Source: Roseofilum casamattae BLCC-M143 (lineage in GTDB: Bacteria > Cyanobacteriota > Cyanobacteriia > Cyanobacteriales > Desertifilaceae). Taken from it: a DNA stretch of 64,000 bases. Below are positions 24,809-35,943 of this stretch, in pieces. The translations under genes were made by a program, and so were the position numbers. The DNA lies in the NCBI RefSeq assembly GCF_030068455.1, contig NZ_JAQOSQ010000013.1:89338-153337 (forward strand), given 5' to 3'. The notes under the pieces are model-generated. The model did no database searches, was not told the origin of the DNA, and saw nothing but the letters and a program-made list of their open reading frames with translations. Numbering within the stretch: position 1 is the first letter of the stretch; each line of letters starts with the position of its first letter.

Positions 24809-26725
24809 CTATTCGGAAGCAATATCTTCAAGGAATGGAGGGATGGGACAGTCGAGTAGAATGATAATGGTCCGTAATAATTCTGCTTCGGTTACTCGCA
24901 CTTGCCGATCGCACAGAACGGTGTAGGCACAAGCATCGACAATGGTTTGCTTAATTTTAGGGCTGGTTTGGACTAATTTTTTCAGACTTCTTCTAATACT
25001 AATGATATTGGTGGGAATCAACTTTCGCGGTATGGGACAATCAGTAACATCGGCAATGCGTGCGATACCGACGTTAAAGGCGTCTGCCGGGCGATCGCTC
25101 ATTTCTGCTAATCCAGATAAAATTATAGCGCAATCATTCCCAATTTCCTTAAATGTGGTATAACGAATTTTGGGAATTAGATCGTTATTAAAATAAGGAG
25201 CAAGTCGATGGTTAAATACGACTTGTAAGCTATATTCGGATAGAGATAGTTTACCATCGGCTTGGATCAGGATTTCGATTTGCCGGTCGATATGGGAATA
25301 GCGTTCTGGAGAGATCTCTCGTAAGGGAGGAATGGCGAGATCGACGAGGGGCAGGCGATAATGGGGATCTAACGATCGCAGATCGGGAACGACTTGCCAC
25401 AAACGATCGAGATGTTGCGGTGATTCAGTTTGTTTCAAATGGGAAATTTGGCGATCGCGCACCGACGTATCTTGGAAATTAAGCAAGAGTCCGTAGAGTA
25501 TAACTTCAGCGCCTGATGCTTTTCTCACAGCCGTTTGCAATACTTCTGGCAGTTGGGCGAGGAGCGATCGCGCGTAGTTCAGGTAAGCTGGATGAGTACT
25601 GCCAATTTTTGTCACAATCGATCCGGGAGCCGTGCGAACAGTTGCAGCTGGCTGAAATCCTGCTGCAACATTAGTCTCTAAAGATTCGATGTCGGGATTT
25701 GCTGAAGTAATTTCGCCGGGAGATAATGCTCCATCGGGTAAATTTTCCAATCGCTTTATCCGTTCTTGTAAAGGAGGATGAGTCGCGAGTAGACGATTCA
25801 AACTAACATGAAAATCTAAGGATTTTACTGCTTCGCCGAAGAATAAATGACTCGCTTCTTCTGCTTTTGGAGCCTTGATGTTTGAGCCAGCTTTCAATCC
25901 TCCAATTTGTCGCAGCGCTCCCGAAATTCCCCAAGGATTGCGCGTATATTGCACGGCAGAAGCATCGGCTAAAAATTCGCGCTGGCGACCGATGGCGCTT
26001 TTAATCAAACGACCGCAGATAAAGCCAATATAGCCAACAATAAATAAAGCCAGGGCAGCGATAACAATCAGTCCTTGTTTTTTTCGCTTACTGCGCGGAC
26101 CATTACTAATTAATCGCAGTAGCTCTCGCCCGCACAAATGAATGAGTAAAATTCCTTGCACTACGCCAATCAGATATAAATTTAGCCGCATATCTCCATG
26201 GATAATATGGCTAAATTCATGGGCAATTACTCCTTGTAACTGCTCCCGCGAAAGCTGCTCTAAACTGCCTCGGGTGACGCCAATAACTGCATCATTAATT
26301 GTGAATCCAGCGGCAAAGGCATTAATCCCCGGTTCGTAGTCCATCAGGTAAACTGGAGGCACAGAAACGCCAGATGCGATCGCCATTTCTTCGACAACAT
26401 TGAGCAATCGTCTTTCGAGTAAATCTTGGGTATCGCTGTTGACTAAACGTCCCCCCATACTGAAGGCAACAATTTTGCCTCCCGCGCGCAGTTGCCAGAG
26501 TTTAATGGCGCTGCCAATAGTCACCGTCCCGATAACAATTAAACTAATTAAAACCAAGAGTTCCGGTTGCCAGATGGAAGTTTCCAGCTCCATTGCCACG
26601 GCGATCGCGAATACGGCATACAATGCCAAGATAGTGCCGATAATTGCGATCGCAAACAAGAAAATTAGATATACAGTTTGCCGGCGCGCCCGGTCTTGAT
26701 GTTCAAAAAAGTTCATCGTTGGCAA
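24809..26725 (-). CDS. Membrane M48-family metalloprotease (HtpX-like) with C-terminal extension
   Basis: 638 residues. Two N-terminal TM helices, then the M48 catalytic domain with zinc motif HEFSHIIHGDMR and glutamate ligand in REFLADASAVQYTRNPWGIS, a TM segment (IVIAALALFIVGYIGFICG), and a C-terminal half of about 330 residues without a recognised motif. It starts 8 bp after the LemA gene; LemA-M48 pairs are widespread. It likely degrades misfolded membrane proteins, and the extension may choose substrates. Confidence 0.88.
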   Translation of the reverse strand: MPTMNFFEHQDRARRQTVYLIFLFAIAIIGTILALYAVFAIAVAMELETSIWQPELLVLISLIVIGTVTIGSAIKLWQLRAGGKIVAFSMGGRLVNSDTQDLLERRLLNVVEEMAIASGVSVPPVYLMDYEPGINAFAAGFTINDAVIGVTRGSLEQLSREQLQGVIAHEFSHIIHGDMRLNLYLIGVVQGILLIHLCGRELLRLISNGPRSKRKKQGLIVIAALALFIVGYIGFICGRLIKSAIGRQREFLADASAVQYTRNPWGISGALRQIGGLKAGSNIKAPKAEEASHLFFGEAVKSLDFHVSLNRLLATHPPLQERIKRLENLPDGALSPGEITSANPDIESLETNVAAGFQPAATVRTAPGSIVTKIGSTHPAYLNYARSLLAQLPEVLQTAVRKASGAEVILYGLLLNFQDTSVRDRQISHLKQTESPQHLDRLWQVVPDLRSLDPHYRLPLVDLAIPPLREISPERYSHIDRQIEILIQADGKLSLSEYSLQVVFNHRLAPYFNNDLIPKIRYTTFKEIGNDCAIILSGLAEMSDRPADAFNVGIARIADVTDCPIPRKLIPTNIISIRRSLKKLVQTSPKIKQTIVDACAYTVLCDRQVRVTEAELLRTIIILLDCPIPPFLEDIASE

Positions 26726-26732
26726 ATCCGGA

Positions 26733-27341
26733 TTAGAACGAAATTGTCGGAGCCTGTTTTACATCTGGATCGGTTTCTTGGAATAACTGAGCGGCAGGAA
26801 AATTAAATAAACCAGCAATAATATTACTCGGAAATACCTCTCGTTTGGTATTGTAAAGCGTCACCCCATCATTAAACGCTTGCCGCGCAAAGGCAATCTT
26901 ATTTTCAGTGGATCGCAACTCTTCCATTAACTGACTCATATTGCTATCTGCTTTGAGATCGGGATAGGCTTCCGCTAACGCAAACAACCGTCCTAAAGAC
27001 CCCGTCAGCGCTGCTTCGGCACTTCCTAATGCCTGCATTGCCCTCGGATCTCCTGGCGCCCCTGCTGCTTGGGAACTCGCCGTCACCGCAGCATTTCTGG
27101 ATTGAATCACGGCTTCGAGAGTCTCTCGCTCGTGTTTCATATAACCTTTAACTGCTTCCACTAAATTGGGAATTAAATCATGACGGCGGCGCAATTGTAC
27201 GTCAATCTGTGCAAAGGCATTCTCATAGCGATTTCGCAATTTCACCAAAGAATTATAAGTACTAACGACCATTGACGCCAACAAAGTAATTAGAGTACCG
27301 AGAACGACCAGAATCGCGACTATTCTAACCATACCAATCAC
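26733..27341 (-). CDS. lemA: LemA family protein
   Basis: 202 residues: an N-terminal TM helix, then the LemA core (STYNSLVKLRNRYENAFAQI, DVQLRRRHDLIPNLVEAVKG, YPDLKAD, LRSTENKIAFARQAFNDGV), ending in ETDPDVKQAPTISF. Function is not established. It lies in a three-gene unit with an unknown protein upstream and an M48 protease downstream. Confidence 0.93.
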   Translation of the reverse strand: MIGMVRIVAILVVLGTLITLLASMVVSTYNSLVKLRNRYENAFAQIDVQLRRRHDLIPNLVEAVKGYMKHERETLEAVIQSRNAAVTASSQAAGAPGDPRAMQALGSAEAALTGSLGRLFALAEAYPDLKADSNMSQLMEELRSTENKIAFARQAFNDGVTLYNTKREVFPSNIIAGLFNFPAAQLFQETDPDVKQAPTISF

Positions 27342-27364
27342 CTCAATTCAAATCGAGCTACTAG

Positions 27365-28297
27365 CTAAATGGATTGGGGAAGCAGCAGTTCCCACTCTTC
27401 AATTGCACCTCGAGTAAATTGATTCCTATTATCCTCCGGCTTATCCAATACGCTCTTGAATCGATGGCCCAGAGCATAGAAGACATCGTTGAGATCGGCA
27501 GTTAACCAATTCATATTTGGCTCGGCCCAAACTTTGCCTTTTAAGGTAATGCGATCGATACTTTGCGGCACTTTAAACACAATTCCCGAACGCAACGTAC
27601 CAATGCGCTGCAAGTTCTCATCTTGTACGCGCCATTGGCATATAGAATTCCCTTCACCTGTCGCAATCACTTCTGGTTTTCCCAGTCCATACTTATAGCT
27701 GGGTAGAGTAATAAATCCTTGGAAATTATCCTTACTACCCACTTGAGATTTCACCTCCCCAGGTAAGCTATCTGAAAGCGCTCCCAGATCGTCGCTATCA
27801 ACTCCAACATTCCAATCAAGATCGCCATTTAAACCGACTTCCATACCCACTCCAAAGCTCATAACCGATCGCCATTGCTGAGTCGGAAAAAGAGTCTGAA
27901 TAATCGGTTCTTGCATTCCTTTTGGACCGAAATCCAACTGACAATTAAGCTGGCGAAATCTCGCGCCCCGCTCCGGAACTAAACTGACCGCAATTGTCAT
28001 ATAATAAAAATGGAATTGCTCCTGCATTTGCTGGCGGTAAATCGGGTTTAGCTCGCTGCCGCTGTTTTTAAAGGTTGCTTCCGTGAGATGGATCAGGCGA
28101 TCGCCGGGATTGCCGAATTGAACTCGACTTTGCAATAATCCTCTCACTGCCTCGGAACCGATCGCTTGTTGAGTTCCTCCAGAAAAGTCAGCATCAGCAC
28201 CTTCAGCTTCTTCAACCTTCTCTAAGAGTTCGCAAAGCAAAGCATCGGCCTCTAGAAAATTGGATGGGGAAGTCATGTCACTCATCTCAGATATCAC
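27365..28297 (-). CDS. Conserved hypothetical protein preceding lemA
   Basis: About 310 residues, soluble, no signal peptide or TM segment. I do not recognise the family. It has an acidic N-terminus (LLCELLEKVEEAEGADAD), a probable beta-rich middle (GVGMEVGLNGDLDWNVGVDS) and ends EEWELLLPQSI. The gene is 23 bp upstream of lemA and probably in one operon with lemA and the M48 protease. Internal starts at MSDM or MTSP are possible. Confidence 0.8.
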   Translation of the reverse strand: MISEMSDMTSPSNFLEADALLCELLEKVEEAEGADADFSGGTQQAIGSEAVRGLLQSRVQFGNPGDRLIHLTEATFKNSGSELNPIYRQQMQEQFHFYYMTIAVSLVPERGARFRQLNCQLDFGPKGMQEPIIQTLFPTQQWRSVMSFGVGMEVGLNGDLDWNVGVDSDDLGALSDSLPGEVKSQVGSKDNFQGFITLPSYKYGLGKPEVIATGEGNSICQWRVQDENLQRIGTLRSGIVFKVPQSIDRITLKGKVWAEPNMNWLTADLNDVFYALGHRFKSVLDKPEDNRNQFTRGAIEEWELLLPQSI

Positions 28298-28434
28298 CCT
28301 TGGAACTGGTAATGGATTGTCGATTGTAAGTTATAGTCCTCTCCAGTTTATCATCTCGATTCAGATGAAATATTGTACGAATATTTAAAATACGTAGCCG
28401 AGCGATATCCAAATCTATATATTTGAGCGAGTAA

Positions 28435-28896
28435 TTAATAATTCTTCATCGCTCGTTGCATCTGTCGTTGGTCGTCGCGCCGCTTAATATCCTCGCGCTT
28501 ATCGTGCAATTTCTTCCCGCGTCCCAAACCGACAGAAACCTTCACCCATCCTTCTTTCAGATACATCTTCAGCGGAATTAAAGTCAACCCTTTTTGCTCC
28601 ACCTTACCAATCAACTTGCGAATTTCTTCTTTATGTAACAGCAAGCGCCGGGTTCGCAACGGGTCGTGATTAAAATAACTTCCCGTAGATTTATGGGGAG
28701 AAATATGTACGTTCAGTAACAGAGCTTCCTCATTACGAATCAACACATACCCATCGCGAAGATTGACTCGACCTTCGCGAATTGATTTGACTTCCGTTCC
28801 GCGCAACTCAACCCCTGCTTCGTAAGTTTCTAAGATTTCGTAGAGATATCGTGCTTGTCGGTTGTCGCTTAAAATTTTATATCCGCTTTTTGCCAT
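28435..28896 (-). CDS. smpB: SsrA-binding protein SmpB
   Basis: 153 residues with the SmpB signatures NRQARYLYEILETYEAGVEL, GTEVKSIREGRVNLRDGYV and the basic tail GRGKKLHDKREDIKRRDDQR. It delivers tmRNA to stalled ribosomes for trans-translation. Length and ends match the family. The tmRNA gene is not seen in the window. Confidence 0.97.
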   Translation of the reverse strand: MAKSGYKILSDNRQARYLYEILETYEAGVELRGTEVKSIREGRVNLRDGYVLIRNEEALLLNVHISPHKSTGSYFNHDPLRTRRLLLHKEEIRKLIGKVEQKGLTLIPLKMYLKEGWVKVSVGLGRGKKLHDKREDIKRRDDQRQMQRAMKNY

Positions 28897-28945
28897 AGTT
28901 TTTTTTCAGATAACATCATTTAATCTAACATTCAATTGAACTCAA

Positions 28946-29212
28946 TTATTCCACAACTATGCACCATTCATATAACTCGTAGGTAACGCAACCATTGACA
29001 ATTAACGGGTCTTGCTCGACTATTTTCTCCGCCTCTACTCGCGATGCAGCTTCAAAAATCAGCATACCGCCACCTCGCCGCTGCCAGTATCCGCTGCGTG
29101 CCTTGTGACCTCGTGCCACTAGGTCTTGCACAAAAGACTTATGGGCGGGAACATAGCGATCGAATGTGGCTTTGTCCACGATTCCAGATTCAATTTTGGC
29201 AAACCAAGGCAT
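28946..29212 (-). CDS. YciI family protein
   Basis: 88 residues of the YciI/YCII ferredoxin-like fold: MPWFAKIESGIVDKATFDRY, HKSFVQDLVARGHKARSGYW, then AEKIVEQDPLIVNGCVTYEL. Family members include muconolactone-isomerase-like enzymes, but most have no assigned reaction. It stands 40 bp downstream of the radical SAM gene on the same strand. Confidence 0.87.
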   Translation of the reverse strand: MPWFAKIESGIVDKATFDRYVPAHKSFVQDLVARGHKARSGYWQRRGGGMLIFEAASRVEAEKIVEQDPLIVNGCVTYELYEWCIVVE

Positions 29213-29252
29213 GATGGAGAAGTCAATCGTTCTTTCTTAATTCTAGCAACTG

Positions 29253-30809
29253 TTAGCTAGCAATGGGTAATTGACTTTGCTTGCGCTGAAACTCTACCAG
29301 TTGCTGATTAATATCATCCCGGACAATTTTCCGATAGACCATAAAATGTTCGATATGAGCGCATACGGTTAAATAATGCTCCCAAACCGCTGGATTTTCT
29401 TGCAAAATTGAGAATAAATGATGCCAGAATTTCCACCGCGTCTTCCGTTTCAACCCTTGCCGCCAGATAATAGTAGCTAACGCGCGCAAATCCGACCACG
29501 CCGGAAAACTAGCCGCTGGTTTTGCTTTTGGCGCGCCTAACTCGAGAAAACAGCGATAAGTCCGGTCTAAAAACACCTCCGGATCGTATAATTCCCAAAA
29601 AGCTTCTACATATTCTGTAGCAATTTCTTCAATCGGCCGCGTCGGAATAAAATTCATTAATGTGCGCTGATTTGCATCTTGTTTGCCATCATAAATTAAG
29701 CGTCCTTCTTTTTCTAACCGGTCCCATAACGCCGTGGTTGGCAGGGCCTGCAACATGCCAAACATTGCAGTCGGAACAGCAGCCGATTCCACAAAGCGAA
29801 TAATCCGCTCTGCCGCTCCTTTCTTTTCGCCATCAAACCCAATAATAAACCCTGCCATGGGACGCAAGCCGTGCTGGTTAATAATTTGCACCGACTCTAA
29901 TAAGGAATCTCGGGTATTTTGAAATTTCTTGGTTAACGCTAAACTCTCTTCATCCGGCGTTTCAATGCCAAGAAAGACTGCATCAAAATAACATTCCACC
30001 ATCAAATTCATCAGTTCCGAATCTCTGGCGAGATCTACCGATGCTTCCGTATTAAACCGAAATGGATACTGATGGTCTTGCTGCCAAACTTTCAGCTCTT
30101 TCAGCAAGAGTTTCACATTGCGCTTATTGCCGATAAAATTATCATCGACCATAAACACCCCTCGCCGCCATCCCAACTCGTACAAATAGTCCAACTCTTT
30201 TAACAGTTGTTCCGGAGTTTTTGTCCGAGGTTTGCGACCGTAGAGCGTAATAATATCGCAAAATTCGCATTGAAAGGGACAGCCGCGCGAGAACTGCACC
30301 GACATGGAATCATAGGCATCAAATTCGAGTAAGTCATAGCGCGGAATTGGCGTCGTACTGACATCAGGTTTTTCTGTACCGCGAAAAACACCTTGTCGCT
30401 CTCCCTTGTTAATCGCTTCCACAAATAGGGGCAGCGTAATTTCCCCTTCATCTAAAATGAGAAAATCAGCTCCTGCCGATCGCGCATCATCGGGAATAGA
30501 CGTCGGATAAGGACCGCCAACCGCAACTAATTTCTCTCGTTTTTTTGCTTCCCGAATTTGCGCGATTAAGTCTTCTTTTTGCACGATCATGGCAGAAAGT
30601 ACGACTAGATCTGCCCATTCCCATTCCGCTTCAGTGACGCCTCGTACATTGCGATCGCACAACTTAAATTCCCAAGTTTGCGGCAAAATTGCAGCCACCG
30701 TAATCAATCCCAAGGGTGGAAACAATGCTTTCAGTCCGACCATCTCCAACAAGGTATCGTAAGACCAAAACGTTTGCGGAAATAGAGGATAAATTAATAA
30801 GACTTTCAC
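29253..30809 (-). CDS. B12-binding domain radical SAM enzyme
   Basis: About 518 residues. An N-terminal cobalamin-binding-like domain (KVLLIYPLFPQTFWSYDTLL, AVGGPYPTSIPDDARSAGA) precedes the radical SAM core with C-x3-C-x2-C in RGCPFQCEFCDI and a C-terminal DUF4070-like region. The open frame extends to 30938, but I choose the GTG at 30809: a GAGGG lies upstream, the family's conserved start RVKVLLIYP follows, and the longer form would overlap the divergent gene. Related enzymes methylate or rearrange lipids and natural products. Substrate unknown. Confidence 0.87.
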   Translation of the reverse strand: MKVLLIYPLFPQTFWSYDTLLEMVGLKALFPPLGLITVAAILPQTWEFKLCDRNVRGVTEAEWEWADLVVLSAMIVQKEDLIAQIREAKKREKLVAVGGPYPTSIPDDARSAGADFLILDEGEITLPLFVEAINKGERQGVFRGTEKPDVSTTPIPRYDLLEFDAYDSMSVQFSRGCPFQCEFCDIITLYGRKPRTKTPEQLLKELDYLYELGWRRGVFMVDDNFIGNKRNVKLLLKELKVWQQDHQYPFRFNTEASVDLARDSELMNLMVECYFDAVFLGIETPDEESLALTKKFQNTRDSLLESVQIINQHGLRPMAGFIIGFDGEKKGAAERIIRFVESAAVPTAMFGMLQALPTTALWDRLEKEGRLIYDGKQDANQRTLMNFIPTRPIEEIATEYVEAFWELYDPEVFLDRTYRCFLELGAPKAKPAASFPAWSDLRALATIIWRQGLKRKTRWKFWHHLFSILQENPAVWEHYLTVCAHIEHFMVYRKIVRDDINQQLVEFQRKQSQLPIAS

Positions 30810-30894
30810 GCGCGAGTTTGCCCTCACCAAATAATGGGTACTTAATCTGCCAGTAATATAGTTATAGCAGTAAAACCGATCGCGAACTAAAAGC

Positions 30895-32001
30895 ATGACC
30901 TTCGATCCAAAATTGGCGCCCCCAACCGCAGCACCCATCGCCTGTCATGCCGATCCAGAATTTTTGCAGTGGTTCTCCCAAGCGAACTACAGCCTCATCC
31001 TCAGCACTTATCAAGCAGGAAGCGTTATCCTCCTCGGATGGAACGGCAAGCAAATGAGCCTGCTCTTGCGCCAGTTCGATAAACCCATGGGAATAGCTGT
31101 TTCCGGAGACCGCCTCGCTCTGGCAACCCGCCACCAAGTCTTCCAGTTTGCCAACTCCCCCGTCCTCGCCACCGACTACCTGGAACAACAACGGGGACGC
31201 TACGATAGTCTCTATCTTCCTCGAGTCAGTTATTTTACCGGAGACTTAAATATCCACGATCTTGCCTTCGCCGGAGAGCAGCTCTGGATCGTCAATACGC
31301 GCTTCTCCTGCCTCTCCACCCTCTCTGCCGAGTATAACTTTATTCCCCAATGGCAGCCCCCCTTCATCAGCGAACTGGTTCCGGAAGATCGCTGTCACCT
31401 TAATGGTTTAGCTGTGGCGAACGGCCGTCCGAAATATGTCACGGCATTGGGCAACAGCGATCGCGCGGGAGGTTGGCGATCGCAAAAAGCTACCGGCGGC
31501 ATTATTATCGATATCGATACCGGAGACCTAGTTTACCAAGGTCTATCTATGCCTCATTCTCCCCACTGGTATAAGGGATATCTCTGGGTGCTCAACTCCG
31601 GTGCGGGAGAACTCTGGCGCATTGATACGAACGCACAAACTCATGATGTCATTTGCGCTCTCCCCGGATTCAGTCGGGGTCTGGCTTTTGTGGGAGACTA
31701 TGCGATCGTAGGGGTATCGCAAATTCGCGAAACCAACATCTTCGGCGACTTACCCGTACAAAAACGATTTCCTCAGCTCCTCTGCGGTTTAGCTGTCATT
31801 AATCTCACCACCGGAAAACCAACCGGTCAACTCACCTTTTCTCGCGGCACGGAGGAATTATATGACGTGCAAGTTCTGCCCCAGACGACTCGCCCCACAT
31901 TACTAAATCTAGACAAAGAAGCCACCCGTCAAGCCTTTAGCACTCCAGACTTTGCCTACTGGTTGCGCCCGTCCTCCGAGAAACTCCAGGGGTTGTCGTA
32001 G
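30895..32001 (+). CDS. TIGR03032-like conserved protein
   Basis: 368 residues with the family's recurring motifs: ILSTYQAGSVILLGW, DRLALATRHQVFQF, HDLAFAGEQLWIVNTRFSCL, HLNGLAVANGRPKYVTALG, SPHWYKGYLWVLNSGAGELW. The repeats suggest a beta-propeller. Members are found near peptide or glycosyl biosynthesis genes, but no function is established. It is divergent from the radical SAM gene. Confidence 0.82.
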   Translation: MTFDPKLAPPTAAPIACHADPEFLQWFSQANYSLILSTYQAGSVILLGWNGKQMSLLLRQFDKPMGIAVSGDRLALATRHQVFQFANSPVLATDYLEQQRGRYDSLYLPRVSYFTGDLNIHDLAFAGEQLWIVNTRFSCLSTLSAEYNFIPQWQPPFISELVPEDRCHLNGLAVANGRPKYVTALGNSDRAGGWRSQKATGGIIIDIDTGDLVYQGLSMPHSPHWYKGYLWVLNSGAGELWRIDTNAQTHDVICALPGFSRGLAFVGDYAIVGVSQIRETNIFGDLPVQKRFPQLLCGLAVINLTTGKPTGQLTFSRGTEELYDVQVLPQTTRPTLLNLDKEATRQAFSTPDFAYWLRPSSEKLQGLS

Positions 32002-32169
32002 ATTAAGATTGGTTTTAGCGATCGCAAAAACTATGGTAGAAAAAGTTAGACTCTCAATATAATCCGCAATCGTTGCGAACCGTTGTGATGTTCTCCCCCA
32101 AGAGACTCCGTTCCATAATATTAACTCCACTCATTTCTGTTGCGTTTACCATCCTAGGAGAGAAAATTT

Positions 32170-35100
32170 ATGCCTCTTAATCCGCTCGGTTCCGAATTTC
32201 AAGTTAATAGCACAACAGCGAACGTGCAACGTCTGGCAGACATTGCCATTGATAACGATGGCGATTTTGTCATTGCATGGACGAGCTACTTTCAGGATGG
32301 AGACATATCGGGTGTTTATGCCCAACGCTACAACAATAGCGGTACGGCTCAAGGTGGCGAGTTCCAAGTTAATACAGAAACCGCGAGTTTTCAATACGAG
32401 CCAACAGTTGCTGTCGATGCAGACGGAGATTTTGCGATCGCCTGGACGAGCGGTCAACAAGATGGCAGTGGCTATGGCATTTACGCCCAACGCTACAATG
32501 CTGCCGGAGTGGCTCAAGGAGGAGAGTTTAGAGTTAATACCACCACTAATGATGCTCAGTCTTCCCCCAGTATGGGGATGAGTGACAATGGTAGCTTTGT
32601 CATTGCTTGGACGAGCAACAATCAGGATGGTAGCGCGGAAGGAGTCTACGGGCAACGATACAATAGTGATGGCACGACTGCTGGCTCAGAATTCCAAGTC
32701 AATACTGAAACCAATGACTCCCAAGCGTTTCCCTCAGTGGCAGTAAATGCGAACGGCGATTTTGTTATTGTTTGGCAGAGTAACAGTCAAGATGGCAGTG
32801 GAGCAGGCATTTATGCCCAGCGTTATGACAGTAATGGCAATACAGTTGGCGGTGAATTTAGGGTCAATAGCTTTACTTCCGACGATCAACGCAACCCCTC
32901 CGTCTCGCTCAACGATACTGGAGAATTTGTTGTTACTTGGGAGAGCGCCAGCCAAGATGGCAGCATTGAAGGCGTTTATGCCCAACGCTACGACAATAAC
33001 GGCAGTACAGTTGGTGCGGAGTTCCAGGTTAATACGTTTACCACCGGACAACAGCGATCGCCAGAAGTTTCCATAGACAATACCGGCGCATTCTATATTA
33101 CCTGGGAAAGTGAAGGGCAAGATGGCAGCGGACGCGGGGTATACGCTCGGCAGTATAACTCCCAAGGACAACCCGATGGGGCCGAATTTCAAGTTAATAC
33201 CTTTACCAATAACAATCAAAGTAACCCAGATGTTGCAGTGGCTGAGAATGGGCAAGTTGCGATCGCTTGGCAAAGTGACGGCCAAGATGGAGATAGCCTG
33301 GGTATTTACGCGCAACGTTACGTTTCCAATACCATCGTTGAGTTTTCCGCAGCCACCTACCAAGTCAACGAAAATGGCACCCTAGTTAACGGAGAAATTA
33401 CCCTGACGCGATCGGGTAATATAGGCAGTGCGTCCGAAGTCCGAGTGAATATTACTGGGGGCACGGCTACAGCTGGAGCTAATGAAGACTACGACAACAG
33501 CAACTTCCCTCTAACGGTTACCTTTAACGCGAACGAAACCAGCAAAACCATTCCGGTTACCATTCAACAAGACACCACCACCGAACCCACTGAAACCATT
33601 ACCTTCGATGTTGAAAGTATCAATAATACCGAGATTGGTTCCCAGAATACCACCACTCTGGAGATCTTAGATGATGATATTCCCGGCGTGACGATCGCTC
33701 CCAATACCGGATTAACAACCACCGAAGCGGGCGGCACGGCAACCTTCACTGCTGTTCTCAATACTCAACCCACTGCTGATGTTACGGTTAGCCTCGTCAG
33801 TAGCGACACCACAGAGGGAACTGTTTCTCCCACCAGCTTAACTTTTACCACTGCCAATTGGAACGTCGCTCAACCCGTTACCCTGACTGGAATTAATGAC
33901 GATATTGCCGATGGTAATATTGACTATACGGTGACGGCAACCGCTGCCAGCAGCGATGCCAACTACAGCAGCCTGCAACCGCAACAAATTACGATTACGA
34001 ACATTGATAACGATATTCCTGGAATTACGGTTACGCCCACAACTGGATTGACCACAACCGAAGGAGGAGGCACGGATACCTTTACGGTGGTTCTCAACAC
34101 CCAACCGAGCGCCGATGTCACCATTGGAGTCAGTAGCGACGATACTAGCGAAGGAACTATTGCTCCAGCAACATTAACCTTTACCACTGCAAATTGGAAT
34201 AGCGCGCAAACCGTAACGGTAACCGGGGTTGACGACCAAGTTGACGATGGCGATGTGGCTTACAACGTCATCCTCGCTGCGGCAACGAGTAACGACACGG
34301 ACTACAATGGCGTCGATCCGACCGATGTCTCGGTGACGAATCTGGAAGTTGGATCCCTGGTTGTAGAAGAGTCCGGTGGCAGCACGAGTATCGCTGAAGG
34401 AGGCAATACAGATACTTATACCCTGCGTTTGAGCCGTCCTCCTGCGGGCAGTTTAATTGTTAACGTTAGCCCCGATAGCCAGTCTACCGTCCAACCCACC
34501 ACTATTACCTTTACGCCGGCAGCCAATCAGCCGAATAGCTGGAATGTACCGCAAACCGTGACCGTGACGGCTGTGGATGATAGTGCGAATGAAGGGACTC
34601 ATACCAGCACGATTACTCATAACATTACGACGACTAATCCGAATGATGCTGGCTTCACTAGTTCTCCCGTCCCAACGGTTACTGCAACCATTACCGATAA
34701 TGATGGGGGTGGTGGTTCGCCTTCAGGAAATGTAACGTTTGTTGAGTCTGGAGGCAGCACGAACTTAACGGAGGGAGGCGCAACCGATAGCTATACCTTA
34801 GTCTTATCTCAGCAACCAACAGCGGATGTAACGATTACGGCGACTCCGGATACTCAGTCTACGGTGGCTCCAACGAGCTTTACGTTTACGACAAGCAATT
34901 GGAACGTGCCGCAAACGGCAACGCTAACGGCTGTGGATGACACGGCAGTTGAGGGGAACCATACCAGTACGATCGCTCATACGAGCAGCAGTACGGATGC
35001 GGCGTTCAATAATATTACCTTAGCGAGTATTACGGCGGCGATCGCAGATAACGACACAACTCCGACGCCAACTCCGACGCCAACTCCGACTCCGACACCA

Positions 35101-35937
35101 ACTCCGACACCAGCGCCAACTCCAACCCCAGCGCCAACTCCAACCCCAACTCCAACCCCAGCGCCAACACCAACCCCAACCCCAACCCCAACACCAACCC
35201 CAACCCCAGGCAACTCAGAAAATCAGAATATCTTTGGTACTACTGGAAATGACAACATTGACGGCGGTGCTGGAAACGACCAAATCTCTGGGTTACAAGG
35301 CAATGATGGCTTGCTCGGAGGTACGGGTAATGATGGCATTAACGGCAATGAAGGCAATGACCTCATTAATGGTAACCCAGGCAATGACTTGCTTTATGGC
35401 GGTCAAGGTAATGACGTGCTCTATGGCGGTCGGGATAATGATATCGTGTTTGGCAACCAAGGATTAGACCAACTCTTCGGAGATTTTGGTAACGACGTGC
35501 TTTATGGCGGTCAAGGCAATGATACCGTTCAAGGCAGCCAGGGATTAGACCAACTCTTTGGAGATTTTGGCAACGACCTGCTCTATGGTGGAGCGGACAA
35601 TGATACCTTGCAAGGGGGTGATGGTAACGATACCCTCAGTGGCGATTTAGGTGCAGATATTCTCTCTGGAGGACTCGGCGCCGATGTTTTTGTTCTGCGC
35701 ACCGGAACCGCAGTCAATCAACTCAACCAAGCTGATTTTATCGTTGATTTCCAAGTTGGCGATCGCATTGGTTTAACCGGGGGAGCAACCGCACAGACCA
35801 TTGTCCTCGAGAATGTAGCTGGTAATACAGTGATTCGCTCGAGTACCAACGGTCCGATTTTAGGGATTATTGCGAATACTCCACCCAATGCTTTATCGCC
35901 AAATAGTTTTGTTCCGGTCAATATTGGAGTCGTTTAA
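32170..35937 (+). CDS. Large repeat-rich RTX-type secreted protein (Calx-beta, RTX calcium-binding repeats)
   Basis: 1255 residues. Residues 1-385: about seven units of roughly 52 residues built around GDFVIAWxSxxQDGxxxGVYAQRY. Residues 388-500: a Calx-beta domain. Residues 505-960: four or five extracellular beta-sandwich repeats ([30 protein letters not shown]). Residues 960-1015: a Pro-Thr linker. Residues 1022-1180: glycine/aspartate RTX nonapeptides ([22 protein letters not shown]). There is no N-terminal signal peptide, as expected for type I secretion through a C-terminal signal. A strong TAGGAGAG ribosome site precedes the ATG. It is likely a surface or released adhesin. Confidence 0.9.
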   Translation: MPLNPLGSEFQVNSTTANVQRLADIAIDNDGDFVIAWTSYFQDGDISGVYAQRYNNSGTAQGGEFQVNTETASFQYEPTVAVDADGDFAIAWTSGQQDGSGYGIYAQRYNAAGVAQGGEFRVNTTTNDAQSSPSMGMSDNGSFVIAWTSNNQDGSAEGVYGQRYNSDGTTAGSEFQVNTETNDSQAFPSVAVNANGDFVIVWQSNSQDGSGAGIYAQRYDSNGNTVGGEFRVNSFTSDDQRNPSVSLNDTGEFVVTWESASQDGSIEGVYAQRYDNNGSTVGAEFQVNTFTTGQQRSPEVSIDNTGAFYITWESEGQDGSGRGVYARQYNSQGQPDGAEFQVNTFTNNNQSNPDVAVAENGQVAIAWQSDGQDGDSLGIYAQRYVSNTIVEFSAATYQVNENGTLVNGEITLTRSGNIGSASEVRVNITGGTATAGANEDYDNSNFPLTVTFNANETSKTIPVTIQQDTTTEPTETITFDVESINNTEIGSQNTTTLEILDDDIPGVTIAPNTGLTTTEAGGTATFTAVLNTQPTADVTVSLVSSDTTEGTVSPTSLTFTTANWNVAQPVTLTGINDDIADGNIDYTVTATAASSDANYSSLQPQQITITNIDNDIPGITVTPTTGLTTTEGGGTDTFTVVLNTQPSADVTIGVSSDDTSEGTIAPATLTFTTANWNSAQTVTVTGVDDQVDDGDVAYNVILAAATSNDTDYNGVDPTDVSVTNLEVGSLVVEESGGSTSIAEGGNTDTYTLRLSRPPAGSLIVNVSPDSQSTVQPTTITFTPAANQPNSWNVPQTVTVTAVDDSANEGTHTSTITHNITTTNPNDAGFTSSPVPTVTATITDNDGGGGSPSGNVTFVESGGSTNLTEGGATDSYTLVLSQQPTADVTITATPDTQSTVAPTSFTFTTSNWNVPQTATLTAVDDTAVEGNHTSTIAHTSSSTDAAFNNITLASITAAIADNDTTPTPTPTPTPTPTPTPTPAPTPTPAPTPTPTPTPAPTPTPTPTPTPTPTPGNSENQNIFGTTGNDNIDGGAGNDQISGLQGNDGLLGGTGNDGINGNEGNDLINGNPGNDLLYGGQGNDVLYGGRDNDIVFGNQGLDQLFGDFGNDVLYGGQGNDTVQGSQGLDQLFGDFGNDLLYGGADNDTLQGGDGNDTLSGDLGADILSGGLGADVFVLRTGTAVNQLNQADFIVDFQVGDRIGLTGGATAQTIVLENVAGNTVIRSSTNGPILGIIANTPPNALSPNSFVPVNIGVV
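35056..35211. repeat. Low-complexity Pro-Thr/Ala coding repeat in RTX gene
   Basis: Units of ACTCCGACGCCA, ACCCCAACTCCA and similar encode a [10 protein letters not shown] linker of about 50 residues between the beta-sandwich repeats and the RTX block. It is slippage-prone and length is likely to vary between strains. Confidence 0.93.
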
Positions 35938-35943
35938 CCGGGG

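Noticed and set aside
32146-33363. Long minus-strand frames opposite the RTX gene
   Set aside because: Periodic shadows of the 52-residue repeats.
34977-35213. Glycine-valine-rich minus-strand frame
   Set aside because: Antisense of the Pro-Thr linker of the RTX gene.
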